A DNA stretch of 50,311 nt from Massilia frigida (lineage in GTDB: Bacteria; Pseudomonadota; Gammaproteobacteria; Burkholderiales; Burkholderiaceae_D). A program made the translations under genes and the position numbers. A model generated the notes under the pieces. That model was not told where the DNA came from. It did not search any database and saw only the letters and a list, made by a program, of their open reading frames with translations. This document shows positions 26,008-35,074 of this stretch, piece after piece. Each line of letters begins with the position of its first letter. The stretch's first letter is position 1. Where the stretch lies: positions 1 through 50,311 of the forward strand of contig NZ_WHJG01000046.1 of the NCBI RefSeq assembly GCF_011682175.1. Reading direction: 5' to 3'.

Positions 26008-27333
26008 ATGTGTGCTTGCAATAATAGGGAATGCAACAGTCCGCTGATCTCGGGATCAATAAAGAAAATCGCTACAAGATATGCCGGCATACTGGCCGCG
26101 CTAGTTGCCGGTATTTATCAACAAAATGTTATGGCGCAAAATTTCCCATCATCCAACGATAAAATTCCCGCCGGCTGGACAGGTCCCGTATTTAAGCTCA
26201 GCCAGGATTATCCAGCGACGCTCCCGCAAGACCCGCTTCCCTGGCAAGCTATCGATCCCACGCGGGAGCCGGAGCGGTACGCCCGGACGGTGTACAACTA
26301 CGTTTTAGAAGGCAATATTCAGGCGGACTGGGATGTGCGGAACAACAAGGTCCGCAGGTGGTATCACGCGCCCTGGATGCACTATGGAGATACCGGCCGG
26401 GAATTTATTCGCGGACTGACAAGGGAAAGGACCAGCCCGGCCCCTGGCTCAGCCGGAAAGGGTGAGCTGGGTCCGGCCCAGACCAGGTGTTTTCAGAATT
26501 GGGCCGTCGGATTCTATAATCCCCCCGGCGGATATCAGGTCGGCAAAGTCTGGGCAAAACCTGACAATCCGGATGCGGTATTGTCTCAATTCCCCAATGG
26601 TACTGTGATTGCCAAGTTACTATTTACAACAGCGCCGGATGACGAGCTTCCCTATCTCAAGAATGCTGTCGAATGGCAGGCAAACGTGCACGTATTTTCT
26701 GGTGTCACCTGTCCCAGCGGCGCGCTGGTGCGCCGGCCGCAAACCGTGCGGCTGCTGCAAGTCGATATCGCCATCAAGGATGCGCGCGCAGCCGAGACAG
26801 GATGGGTATTTGCCACCCTCTCGTACAACGGCAATGCTGCCGGTGCCACGCCATGGGAAAGAATGCAATTGGTGGGCGTAATGTGGGGTAACGATATTGC
26901 CAAAAACCAGCAATGGATCAACAAGATGAATGGCACGCCGCAGCATCTGGGCGCCGGCGGAAGGCTCAACGGCCCGGTGGACAATCCGCGCTCTTCCTGC
27001 ATTTCTTGCCATGCGACGGCGCAAACCCCATCGCGTTCGCCCATGATCGCCCCCTCGCAAGCCGACGCGCCGCGCTGGTTTGCCAATTATCCGGGGAACC
27101 GGGCATTCGATGCGGGGGCCACCGCCACCGACTATTCCCTGCAAATCGCCATGGGAATCCAAAACCTGAACCGCTCGAAAACGCCGGTGCGCAGCACCAG
27201 CAGCAAGGACCCCGGGCCAGCCCTGATCCCGGCGGAAGACATCAAGCTCATGAACCGTGCATTCGATTCCGGCAGGGATATACCGCTGCCGATCATCATT
27301 AACAAGGCCCTGGAATATCCCGTCGGCCGTTGA
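26008..27333 (+). CDS. Exported protein with a single c-type haem motif
   Basis: A 441-residue protein. An N-terminal segment with four cysteines and several polar residues is followed by a basic and hydrophobic signal-like stretch (YAGILAALVAGIYQQNVMAQ), so the signal peptide is unusually long, or the true start is further in. One CxxCH motif, CISCH at 331-335, should bind a covalent haem, with possible methionine ligands after it (SPMIAPSQ). The region before it, about 60-320, is large and not a recognised cytochrome fold. Large exported proteins with one haem site usually act in periplasmic electron transfer or as oxidases, but the function here is unknown. The gene is lower in GC than its neighbours, suggesting transfer. 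The start has GGAGGG nine bases upstream. Confidence 0.75.
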   Translation: MCACNNRECNSPLISGSIKKIATRYAGILAALVAGIYQQNVMAQNFPSSNDKIPAGWTGPVFKLSQDYPATLPQDPLPWQAIDPTREPERYARTVYNYVLEGNIQADWDVRNNKVRRWYHAPWMHYGDTGREFIRGLTRERTSPAPGSAGKGELGPAQTRCFQNWAVGFYNPPGGYQVGKVWAKPDNPDAVLSQFPNGTVIAKLLFTTAPDDELPYLKNAVEWQANVHVFSGVTCPSGALVRRPQTVRLLQVDIAIKDARAAETGWVFATLSYNGNAAGATPWERMQLVGVMWGNDIAKNQQWINKMNGTPQHLGAGGRLNGPVDNPRSSCISCHATAQTPSRSPMIAPSQADAPRWFANYPGNRAFDAGATATDYSLQIAMGIQNLNRSKTPVRSTSSKDPGPALIPAEDIKLMNRAFDSGRDIPLPIIINKALEYPVGR

Positions 27334-27420
27334 TCGATGGCGTGCATGCGCCAGCGGGCGGCCTGCGCGGGTCGAGCACGTCGCCGACCTTGCGCTTGAG
27401 CAGGGGATGGCGCAGGCCGG

Positions 27421-27490
27421 CGGGAGAGGGCGGGAGAGGGCGGCGTCGGGAGAGCGCAGCGTCGGGAGAGCGCAGCGTCGGGAGAGCGCA
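27421..27490. repeat. Tandem 10-bp and 16-bp repeats
   Basis: Two copies of CGGGAGAGGG (27421-27440) are followed by three perfect copies of the 16-mer GCGTCGGGAGAGCGCA, starting at 27443, 27459 and 27475. They lie in the gap before the TonB receptor promoter and share the core CGGGAGAG. They may be a slippage-prone, non-coding array. Confidence 0.9.
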
Positions 27491-27584
27491 GCTCGGGTGC
27501 TGCCCGCTCCCCGCCTTGGCAGCCTGTTTCCGGGCGCGCCGCGCTTCCCCGGCTGTTGCTTTTTTAACTCCGTACAAAGTATCG

Positions 27585-27642
27585 TTGACATTGAAAAACA
27601 TTGAGTGATATATTTTGCTCATCGATTGGGAGCGTTTCCAAT
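27585..27642 (+). promoter_or_regulatory. Promoter and LacI-type operator of the TonB receptor gene
   Basis: TTGACA at 27585-27590 and TATATT at 27609-27614 are 18 bases apart. Ten bases further on is the palindrome ATTGGGAGCGTTTCCAAT (27625-27642), which matches the general operator of sugar-responsive LacI-family repressors. This places the operator around +5 to +22. The core resembles the site before the binding-protein gene at 33653-33711 almost base for base. Confidence 0.82.
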
Positions 27643-27776
27643 TAGCGCGGAAGTGCCGGAACAGCCGATCATGCAGGTGTTGCCGAGGCGGCAGCAGGGT
27701 GTTGTGGAGTGAAGACGCGGCGCCGTCCCGGCTGCGGGCTAGCAACGATAATCATAAAAATCAATGAGGAGACGCA

Positions 27777-30422
27777 ATGTTGTATCCGAAGACAAGAAGG
27801 ACCCTGGTCAGCCTGGCCGTCGCCAGCGCGTGCGGGCTGATCGGCATGTCCGCCCATGCCCAGGCACCCGCACCGGCCAGCGAAAGCGATAAAGAAGTCA
27901 TTCCCGAAGTCAGGGTCACCGCCACCCGCTACTCGACCTCGCTGCTGAAAACCCCGCTGGCGGTCACCGCCTACAGCCAGGATAACCTGAACCGCATGGG
28001 CATCACCAGCGCCAAGGACCTGGCCAACGAAATTCCCAACGTCACCTTCCAGGCCACCGGCGACTCGGCGGTGCAGATCACCATCCGCGGCATCACTTCC
28101 TCGAACACCACTGAAATCGGCGACCCCGCCGTCGGCTTTCACATCGACGGCCTGTACTCGCCGCGTCCGCAGGGCGCCCAGGCGCTCATGTTCGACGTCG
28201 ACCAGGTCGAAGTGCTGCGCGGCCCGCAGGGTACCCTGTTCGGGCGCAACTCGACCGGCGGCAGCGTCAACGTCATTTCCGCCAAGCCCGACTTCTCCGG
28301 CACCTACGGCAAGGCCGAAGTCGATATCGGCAACTACCGCAAGAAACAGGTCAACCTGATCCAGAACATCGCCGTCAACGACAAGCTGGCGCTGCGCGGC
28401 TCGTTTACCAAGGTCACCCGCAACGGCTGGGCCAACCAGATGTCGGACACGCGCGAAGCGAACGTGCCATCCAAGGGCTGGATTCCGGATGGCATTGCCG
28501 ACGTCGACCAGCGCTACAACCACCCAGTCGGCGCCAAGGATTTCTACACCAACCAGGACGAGTACGCGGCGCGCCTGGCGGCCAAGTTCAAGATCACCCC
28601 CGACCTGACCCTGAACGCCGCCTACGAGCTGTTCCAGGACAATGGCGCCGGCAACACCAGCTTTCGCGACTGCGACCAGGCTGCGGGCACGCGCTACGCC
28701 TGCAGCGGCGGCCAGTGGGACCTCTTGATCAACGTGCCCGGCAAGACCGACATGACGATCAAGTCCCTGCGCGCCGGCCTGAGCTGGAACGTCAACCAGA
28801 ACACCAGCATCGACTACAGCTTCATGCTGGCCAACCAGCAGCGTTCCCAGCTGTACGATGCGGACAAGGGCTTGACGGCCGCGCTGCCGTTCCAGGTGAC
28901 GGCCGACTACCCGAACCGTCCGGACGCGGCCAACTGGAGCACCTGGCCGCTGGACGACCGCTACCAGGCCACCTGGGACTCGACATACAAGTCCTCGGTG
29001 CAGGAACTCCAGCTCAAGCAGCAGTTCGACACCCTGCAATACGTGGCCGGCCTGTTCTGGATGCACGAGAAAAACCAGATCAACTACGAAGTCGTCGATT
29101 TCTTCCGCAAGCCGCACGGCATCGCGTCCGGCGCGTTTTACTCGCAGCCGGACCGCCAGGTCGACGCCAAGGCCGTGTTCGCGCAAGCCGACTGGAAATT
29201 CATCCCGACCTGGACCGCCACCGCCGGCGCGCGCTATAGCGTCGACTCCAAGGAAGACAAGAATGGCTTGAACCTGGGCGGCTGGGCCGGCGAGACGGCG
29301 TTCTACCGCGGCCAGTACAACGGTGGCACCCCGAACACGCCCGGCTACCGCTTCCCGCAGTCGACCGACCTGAAACCGGGCATGGGCGGCAGCGTCGAGG
29401 CGTATTCCGGCTATGGCCGGCCATCGCCGAACGACCACAAGGATGAATGGAAGAAAGTCACCTGGCGCCTCGGCCTGCAAAAACAGGTCACCGACAACCA
29501 GATGGCGTACACCGCGCTGTCGACCGGCTACAAGGCGGGCGGCTTCGGCGACAAGGTTGACAGTTGCGGCGGCCACACCTGCGTCGATGGCAAGAAGGGC
29601 GTGGAAACCTTCCTGCCGTACCGGCCGGAACTGGTCACCAATCTGGAATTGGGCTACAAGGGCAAGTTCCTGGAAAACCGCCTGAGCGTGTCGGCCGTCG
29701 CCTTCATGATGCGCTACAAGGACCAGCAGCTGACCAACACCTATTTCGTCTCGAAATACCGGCCCGACGATGGCAAGCCGTGCGCCAGCGACCAGCCCAA
29801 GTGCGACGTGTACGAAACCTGGCGCACCATTAACGTCGGCAACACCCGCATCTCGGGGATCGAAGTCGAGTGGGATTACAAGCCCTGGAAGGGCGCCAAG
29901 GTCGGCGGCGCGTTCTCGAACCTGAACACCTCGATCCGCGATTACGGCGCCTACAGCGACGACTATCTGTGCGACGAGCGCGCCGAGTTCAAGCAGGAAC
30001 GCTGCCCGCTGCCCTACGCCGGTGCCGGTGCCGACAACGGCAAGCGCCTGTACGACGTGACCAACAACCGCCTGCCGAACGCGCCGAAGTACACCTTCAT
30101 GCTGCACGCTTCGCAAGCGTTCGTGCTCGACGGCGGCTACAAGCTGACCCCGTACTTCAAGGTCAACTGGCGCGACAAGGTCTACTTCGACGTGCGCAAC
30201 GACGAGTTCGAGCACATCGGCCGCTTCCAGAAAGCCAACCTGACCGGCGACGCCTCGTTCCGGGTCGACGCGCCGAACGGCAACTGGCATGCGGAACTGT
30301 ATGTGCGCAATGTGTCGGACAAGCGCGTGAAAACATCCGGCAACAGCGGTATGGGCGGGCAGATGATCGCCAGCTATATCGAGCCGCGCATGTTCGGCGT
30401 GCGCGCCGGATTTAATTACTGA
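27777..30422 (+). CDS. TonB-dependent outer-membrane receptor
   Basis: An 881-residue outer-membrane transporter driven by TonB. It has a signal peptide ending at AHA near residue 28, a TonB box-like segment (PEVRVTATR) at about 43-51, a plug domain at about 55-175 with the hallmark VEVLRGPQGTLFGRNSTGG, and a long beta-barrel of about 700 residues ending in aromatic FNY, the outer-membrane insertion signal. It belongs to the large receptor group that imports oligosaccharides in Xanthomonas, Caulobacter and relatives. The LacI operator upstream, the neighbouring sugar-binding protein and the glycosidases suggest a beta-glucan fragment as substrate. No SusD-like partner is present, as usual in proteobacteria. 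Confidence 0.94.
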   Translation: MLYPKTRRTLVSLAVASACGLIGMSAHAQAPAPASESDKEVIPEVRVTATRYSTSLLKTPLAVTAYSQDNLNRMGITSAKDLANEIPNVTFQATGDSAVQITIRGITSSNTTEIGDPAVGFHIDGLYSPRPQGAQALMFDVDQVEVLRGPQGTLFGRNSTGGSVNVISAKPDFSGTYGKAEVDIGNYRKKQVNLIQNIAVNDKLALRGSFTKVTRNGWANQMSDTREANVPSKGWIPDGIADVDQRYNHPVGAKDFYTNQDEYAARLAAKFKITPDLTLNAAYELFQDNGAGNTSFRDCDQAAGTRYACSGGQWDLLINVPGKTDMTIKSLRAGLSWNVNQNTSIDYSFMLANQQRSQLYDADKGLTAALPFQVTADYPNRPDAANWSTWPLDDRYQATWDSTYKSSVQELQLKQQFDTLQYVAGLFWMHEKNQINYEVVDFFRKPHGIASGAFYSQPDRQVDAKAVFAQADWKFIPTWTATAGARYSVDSKEDKNGLNLGGWAGETAFYRGQYNGGTPNTPGYRFPQSTDLKPGMGGSVEAYSGYGRPSPNDHKDEWKKVTWRLGLQKQVTDNQMAYTALSTGYKAGGFGDKVDSCGGHTCVDGKKGVETFLPYRPELVTNLELGYKGKFLENRLSVSAVAFMMRYKDQQLTNTYFVSKYRPDDGKPCASDQPKCDVYETWRTINVGNTRISGIEVEWDYKPWKGAKVGGAFSNLNTSIRDYGAYSDDYLCDERAEFKQERCPLPYAGAGADNGKRLYDVTNNRLPNAPKYTFMLHASQAFVLDGGYKLTPYFKVNWRDKVYFDVRNDEFEHIGRFQKANLTGDASFRVDAPNGNWHAELYVRNVSDKRVKTSGNSGMGGQMIASYIEPRMFGVRAGFNY

Positions 30423-30478
30423 TGAGCGACTGACATCCACCGTTTGGCGAGCCCCGCGTGCCGTAAGGCGCGCGGTGG

Positions 30479-30518
30479 ACCGGTGTGACCTGTTCCCCAG
30501 GCCACGCCGGTTTTTTTT
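30479..30518 (+). terminator. Rho-independent terminator after the TonB receptor gene
   Basis: The stem ACCGGTGTGACCTG (30479-30492) pairs with CAGGCCACGCCGG (30498-30510) with G-U/A-C variation, followed by eight T residues at 30511-30518. It separates the receptor gene from the halogenase-like gene, so the latter needs read-through or its own promoter. Confidence 0.88.
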
Positions 30519-30539
30519 GCTTGTGTAGGCACGTCGTCG

Positions 30540-30563
30540 CACCTTTAGTCACACCTTTAGTTA
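30540..30563. repeat. Two 12-bp direct repeats before the halogenase-like gene
   Basis: CACCTTTAGTCA (30540-30551) is followed directly by CACCTTTAGTTA, one base different. They lie between the terminator and the ribosome site GGAGAA of the gene at 30585. They could be a double regulator half-site or chance. Confidence 0.5.
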
Positions 30564-30584
30564 CAGCATCGACCGGAGAACCAG

Positions 30585-32105
30585 ATGACAGACCAGCGCA
30601 TCAAGCAGATCGTGATCGTCGGTGGCGGCACCGCCGGCTGGATGAGCGCCGCCGCGCTCTCGCAGCTGCTGCCCGTGGGCCACCACTACCGCCTGATCGA
30701 ATCCGACCAGATTTCCACCATCGGGGTGGGCGAGGCGACCATCCCCAGCATCCGCAATTTCAACCTGCACCTGGGCATCGATGAGAACGATTTCATCCGC
30801 GCCACCCAGGGTAGCTTCAAGCTCGGCATCGAATTTATCGACTGGGGCCAGAAAGGCAGCAATTACATCCACGGTTTCGGCTCGGTCGGACGCGACCTGC
30901 CGACCGCCAATTTCTTCCACTACTGGCTGAAAATGCACCAGGCCGGGCAGGCCGACAGCCTGGAACCGTACTCGATCAACACCATGGCCGCGCGCCTGGG
31001 CAAGTTCAGCCGGGGCCGTCCGGACTTGCCCAATTCGCCGCTGGCGGACCTGTCCTACGCCTTCCATTTCGACGCCGGCCTGTACGCGCGCTACCTGCGC
31101 AGCTACAGCGAGGCGCGCGGCGTGCAGCGCACCGAGGGGCGCATCGTCGAGACCGTGCTGCATCCGGACGGATCGATCGCCGCACTGCTGATGGAAAACG
31201 GCGAACGCATCGGCGGCGACTTTTTCATCGATTGCTCCGGCATGGTGGGCTTGCTGATCGAGCAAGCCTTGCATACCGGCTACGAGGACTGGAGCCACTG
31301 GCTGCCGTGCGACCGCGCCATTGCCGTGCCCTGCGAGTCGCACGGTCCGATGGCGGCGCTGACGCGCTCGACCGCGCACACGGCAGGCTGGCAGTGGCGC
31401 ATCCCCTTGCAGCACCGCACCGGCAACGGCCACGTCTTTTCGAGCAAGTTCATGAGCGCCGACGAAGCCCAGGCCATCCTCATGAACAATCTCGACGGCC
31501 AGCCGCTGGCCGAACCGCGCCTGCTCAAGTTCACCACCGGCAAGCGCAAGCGCGCCTGGAACAAGAACTGCGTGGCGATCGGCTTGTCGGGTGGGTTCAT
31601 GGAACCGCTGGAGTCGACCAGCATCCACATGGTCAAGACGGCGCTGATGCGCCTGATCAGCTTTTTCCCCGACCGTGGCTTCGACCAGGTCGACATCGAT
31701 ACCTTCAACCGCCTGTGCGACAAGGAATACGAGCAGATCCGCGACTTCCTGATCCTGCACTATAAAGTGAGCACGCGCGACGATTCGGCCTTCTGGCGCT
31801 ATTGCCGCGACATGGAGGTGCCGGCCGGCCTGCGGCGCAAGCTCGACCTGTACGCCAGCCACGGGCGCATCCTGCGCGAGAACGAGGAGCTGTTTCCCGA
31901 GGATAGCTGGCTACAGGTGATGCACGGGCAGGGCTTGCGCGCGCGCGGCTACAACCCGGTGGTCGACCAGCGTGCCCCGCAGGAGATCGCCGACTTCCTG
32001 CAGGGCACCCAGGCGGTGATCCGCAAGTGCGTCGATGCCATGGGCAGCCACGAGCAATTCATCAAGGCCAACTGCCAGGCGGCGCCGTTGCGGCGCGCGG
32101 CCTGA
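30585..32105 (+). CDS. Flavin-dependent tryptophan-halogenase-family protein
   Basis: A 506-residue member of the flavin-dependent halogenase family related to PrnA. The FAD-binding motif GGGTAGW is at 13-19 and GVGEATIPS at about 47-55. The catalytic lysine falls at residue 79 in GSFKLGI, the same number as in PrnA, and the halogenase-specific WxWxIP motif is present as GWQWRIP. In the active-site stretch EPLESTSIH the glutamate is E343, but a serine stands where PrnA has the glycine that helps hold chloride. Relatives are often found beside TonB receptors and DUF6445 proteins in carbohydrate loci, and their substrate is not established. Halogenation of tryptophan is therefore not assured; a role linked to glycan uptake or an indole-like compound is possible. 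Confidence 0.9.
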   Translation: MTDQRIKQIVIVGGGTAGWMSAAALSQLLPVGHHYRLIESDQISTIGVGEATIPSIRNFNLHLGIDENDFIRATQGSFKLGIEFIDWGQKGSNYIHGFGSVGRDLPTANFFHYWLKMHQAGQADSLEPYSINTMAARLGKFSRGRPDLPNSPLADLSYAFHFDAGLYARYLRSYSEARGVQRTEGRIVETVLHPDGSIAALLMENGERIGGDFFIDCSGMVGLLIEQALHTGYEDWSHWLPCDRAIAVPCESHGPMAALTRSTAHTAGWQWRIPLQHRTGNGHVFSSKFMSADEAQAILMNNLDGQPLAEPRLLKFTTGKRKRAWNKNCVAIGLSGGFMEPLESTSIHMVKTALMRLISFFPDRGFDQVDIDTFNRLCDKEYEQIRDFLILHYKVSTRDDSAFWRYCRDMEVPAGLRRKLDLYASHGRILRENEELFPEDSWLQVMHGQGLRARGYNPVVDQRAPQEIADFLQGTQAVIRKCVDAMGSHEQFIKANCQAAPLRRAA

Positions 32106-32114
32106 CGAGGGACG

Positions 32115-32144
32115 AAAAAAAACCGGCACGCAGCCGGTTTTTTT
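32115..32144. terminator. Bidirectional Rho-independent terminator
   Basis: Eight A residues, the stem CCGGC / GCCGG around an ACGCA loop, and seven T residues form a symmetric hairpin between the convergent halogenase-like and beta-barrel genes. With U runs on both strands it should serve both. Confidence 0.88.
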
Positions 32145-32158
32145 GTGGAACCGACTGC

Positions 32159-32701
32159 TTAGAACGAGAAACGCATGCCAGTCGACAGAACCGTGGCTTT
32201 CAGCGAACCATTATTGCCTTTTGCGACGGTGCCGTAGTTTTCGTATTCGACAAACGCGGCGATGGTCTTGGTCACAGCGAAGGTTGCGCCAACGCCCAGC
32301 AGCGCATCGGTCTTTTTCTGCTTGTCGTCACCATCGCCAACCACCAGCTGCATGGTGCGGTTCTTGGCGATACCGAGTTTGCCGGTCAGCGCCCACTTCT
32401 CGCCCAGCGGCAGGGTGACGGTGCCGGCGGCGTAGAACGAACGCGCACGCGAACCGCTGAGCTTGCCGCCGGTTTCGGCCTTGCCGAAGTGGGTGAAGCC
32501 GGCTTCGACGCCGAAGTTCTTGTCGAAATTGAAACCGGTGAACAGTTTGACGCCAGCGGCGGTATCCTTGTAGGTACCTGTTTTGATGCTAAGAACTTGC
32601 TCTGCAGCACCGACGCCGGCACCGACGTAGGTGCTTTCGGCATGCGCTGCCATAGGAGCGGCGGCAGCGGCCAACATAGCAATAGCGAGTGTGTTTTTCA
32701 C
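32159..32701 (-). CDS. Small outer-membrane beta-barrel protein (OmpA/OmpW-like porin family)
   Basis: A 180-residue exported protein with a signal peptide (LAIAMLAAAAAPMAAHA) and a mature part of alternating strands ending in the aromatic sequence GMRFSF, the usual signal for insertion in the outer membrane. The size suits an eight-stranded barrel. The start is taken as GTG at 32701 because AGGA lies six bases upstream and the signal peptide then starts VKNTLAIAM; a longer in-frame reading begins at 32740. It ends at the bidirectional terminator and appears monocistronic. It is not clearly part of the sugar regulon; function as structural protein, porin or stress sensor is open. Confidence 0.82.
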   Translation of the reverse strand: MKNTLAIAMLAAAAAPMAAHAESTYVGAGVGAAEQVLSIKTGTYKDTAAGVKLFTGFNFDKNFGVEAGFTHFGKAETGGKLSGSRARSFYAAGTVTLPLGEKWALTGKLGIAKNRTMQLVVGDGDDKQKKTDALLGVGATFAVTKTIAAFVEYENYGTVAKGNNGSLKATVLSTGMRFSF

Positions 32702-32884
32702 GTGAAATCCTGTAAATGGTTTGTAAAAATATGTCGCCAAATGTCGTCATTCGGCAAAATCTGCCGAAATTATATATCGACCAACCTTACGCTGATGCTT
32801 TTGAGTATCGGTTTGGCGGCAAATTTGGCTGGGATTTGCTGTAAAACAACGCCGCACCTGAACCGTAAGCACACGCAAGTGGGC

Positions 32885-33577
32885 TCAGGCGCTGCGCTTG
32901 CGGAAGCGAAAGAAGCCATTCATGGTCAGCCTGCCGCGCTCGGGGTCGGGGTGGAGCAGGGCGGGCGCCTCGATCTGGGCGGCGTGGAAAATCTCGCCAT
33001 CGTAGAAAATTGCCCGGTTGAAACGCGCGGGAATGGTGCAGATTTGCTCGAAGTGGGCGTTCGAGGCGGTCAGGTAAGCGGAACCGTCCGTGTCCCGTGG
33101 CTTGCCGGCGTGGGCCTCGCGCAGCAGGCGCGCGGTGTGTTCGGGCCCCTGGGTGGAGCGATAAAAGCTGGTGCCGCCCATGCGCGCATCCTCGAACAGG
33201 TACACCACGGCCGCCGCCGCGCCCACGCCCGGCGCCAGGTCGGCGCAGTCGCGGTGGCACAGGCGCTGCAAGGGATGGAGGGCGGCCGCGGGCAGGGTGG
33301 CCAGCGCCAGGCGCGCGGCCACGCTGATGGTGCGCTGGGCGCCCAGCGCGCGCCGCACGTGCTGGATGAAGAAGTCGTCGAGCCGAAACGCCATCTCCTG
33401 GCCCAGGTCCAGTTCCGGACCGGGATAGTAATTGGCCGGATCGACGGCAAAGCGCTCCTGCGCGGCGACGGCGTGCGCGACCATGGCGCGCGGATCGAGC
33501 AGGACATCGTCGATGACGACGCACGGCGCCTGCCCGGCGATGGCAATATAGCGGACTTGCGGACGCGGATTGAACAC
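32885..33577 (-). CDS. DUF6445 family protein, possible 2-oxoglutarate oxygenase fold
   Basis: A 230-residue protein with the DUF6445 look: VFNPRPQVRYIAIAGQAPC at the start, CHRDCADLAPG in the middle, FEDARMGGTSFYRS and FYDGEIFHAAQIEAP near the end, then GRLTMNGFFRFRK. An HxD pair (CHRD), a later histidine (IFHA) and an arginine (RGRLT) are spaced as in prolyl-hydroxylase-like iron/2-oxoglutarate enzymes, but that is my inference. No ATG is available; GTG at 33577 has GGAG five bases upstream. The gene is divergent from the binding-protein gene across the LacI operator at 33694-33711. DUF6445 genes commonly accompany halogenase-like and TonB receptor genes, so it probably works with the protein at 30585. 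Confidence 0.8.
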   Translation of the reverse strand: MFNPRPQVRYIAIAGQAPCVVIDDVLLDPRAMVAHAVAAQERFAVDPANYYPGPELDLGQEMAFRLDDFFIQHVRRALGAQRTISVAARLALATLPAAALHPLQRLCHRDCADLAPGVGAAAAVVYLFEDARMGGTSFYRSTQGPEHTARLLREAHAGKPRDTDGSAYLTASNAHFEQICTIPARFNRAIFYDGEIFHAAQIEAPALLHPDPERGRLTMNGFFRFRKRSA

Positions 33578-33652
33578 GGCGGCTCCATGCGACGAGGAAT
33601 GAAAATAAGAGGATGAAAACGATATCACGGGACGCCGCGATCGCCTTGCGCG

Positions 33653-33711
33653 TTGACACTGAAATTCGTTGAATGATATAGTCAATCGACAAGATTGGAA
33701 AGCCTTCCAAT
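33653..33711 (+). promoter_or_regulatory. Promoter and LacI-type operator of the sugar-binding-protein gene
   Basis: TTGACA (33653-33658) and TATAGT (33677-33682) are 18 bases apart. The near-perfect palindrome ATTGGAAAGCCTTCCAAT (33694-33711) follows after 11 bases. The stretch from the -35 to the operator is strongly similar to the receptor promoter at 27585-27642, including the shared TTGA-TGATATA around the -10. Confidence 0.82.
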
Positions 33712-33746
33712 CCAAGGCGGACGCAGACCCGCTTTCACAGGAGACC

Positions 33747-34982
33747 ATGTTGAAACAACGAATTCTGGCCGCCGCGCTGGCGCTGGCAAGCGCCGGCGCC
33801 GCCTTTGGCGCCGACCCCAAACCGGAAGTGATCCACTGGTGGACTTCCAGCAGCGAAGCGGCCGCGGTGCGCACCATCGCCGACGCCTACCGCGCCGCCG
33901 GCGGCGTCTGGACCGATACCGCGATCGCCGGCGCCGACCAGGCGCGCGCGGTGGCGATCAACCGCATCGTGGGCGGCAATGCGCCGATGGCGGCCCAGTT
34001 CAACACAACCAAGCAGTTCACCGACCTGGTGGAGCAGGGCATGCTCAATAACGTCGACGACGTCGCCCTCAAGGAAGGCTGGGACAAATTCCTGCCCGAG
34101 CCGGTCTTGAGCGTCATCCGCGTCAAGGGCCATTACTACGCGGTCCCGGTCAACATCCACATGCAGGCATGGATCTGGTATTCCAAGGCGGCCTTCCAGA
34201 AGGCTGGCATTGCGAAAGAGCCGGCCAGCGTCGACGAACTGTTCGCCGCGCTCGACAAGCTCAAGGCGGCCGGACTGATTCCGCTCGCCCACGGCGGCCA
34301 GCCATGGCAGGAAAACATCCTGTTCCTGTCGATGCTGGCCCACATGGGCGGTACCGACCTGTATCTGAAGGTGCTGCGCGAGCGCGACCCGGCGGCCATC
34401 AATTCCGAGGCCTTCCGCCGCGTCCTGCTCAATTTCAAGCGCCTGCAATCGTACGTGGACGCCGGCGCGCCGGGGCGCAACTGGAACGACGCCACCGCGC
34501 TGGTCATCTCCGGCAAGGCCGGCATCCAGGTGATGGGCGACTGGGCCAAGGGCGAATTCGGCGCGGCGCGCCAGAGCGCCGGCAAGGAATACGGCTGCAT
34601 CGCCGGCTTCGGCCCGCGCTCGCCCTATCTGATCCAGGGCGACGCCTTCGTCTTCCCCAAGACCGCCAATGCGCAGCAAGTCAAGTACCAGAAGCTGCTG
34701 GCCAGCGTGATCGTCGCGCCGCGCACCCAGGTCGACTTCAACAAGCTCAAAGGCTCGATTCCGATCCGGGGCGACGTCGATGCGTCGGCCATGGACCCGT
34801 GCGCGAAGGCCGGCATGGCGATCATGAAGGACCGCACGCGCCACGTCGGCATCGGCGAGGTGTATCTCACGCCCGACCAGAATGGCGCGATGCAGGATGT
34901 ACTGACATCGTTCTGGAATACCAAGATGCCGGCCGAGAAGGCGCAAAAACTGATCGCCGCCGCCCTCAGGAACGAGCAGTGA
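33747..34982 (+). CDS. Sugar ABC transporter periplasmic binding protein (orphan)
   Basis: A 411-residue extracellular solute-binding protein of family 1. It has a signal peptide (LAAALALASAGAAFG), then the mature start DPKPEVIHWWTSSSEAAAV typical of glucose/mannose or oligosaccharide binders, and the conserved interior GKAGIQVMGDWAKGEF at about residue 260. The ATG at 33747 has CAGGAG upstream; earlier in-frame codons fall in the operator. No permease (two MalFG-type genes) or ATPase follows; the next genes are the LacI regulator and GH1. The missing membrane parts must be elsewhere, or the protein works as a sensor or carrier. It may bind glucose or cellobiose/laminaribiose. Confidence 0.9.
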   Translation: MLKQRILAAALALASAGAAFGADPKPEVIHWWTSSSEAAAVRTIADAYRAAGGVWTDTAIAGADQARAVAINRIVGGNAPMAAQFNTTKQFTDLVEQGMLNNVDDVALKEGWDKFLPEPVLSVIRVKGHYYAVPVNIHMQAWIWYSKAAFQKAGIAKEPASVDELFAALDKLKAAGLIPLAHGGQPWQENILFLSMLAHMGGTDLYLKVLRERDPAAINSEAFRRVLLNFKRLQSYVDAGAPGRNWNDATALVISGKAGIQVMGDWAKGEFGAARQSAGKEYGCIAGFGPRSPYLIQGDAFVFPKTANAQQVKYQKLLASVIVAPRTQVDFNKLKGSIPIRGDVDASAMDPCAKAGMAIMKDRTRHVGIGEVYLTPDQNGAMQDVLTSFWNTKMPAEKAQKLIAAALRNEQ

Positions 34983-35074
34983 CCGGCTTGGGGCGGCGCG
35001 CGCTTGTGAGAGGGCGCCAGAATGCAGTATGCTGCGATTTTTGCAGTCCCCCTTTTTGAACGGAAGATGCGCGC

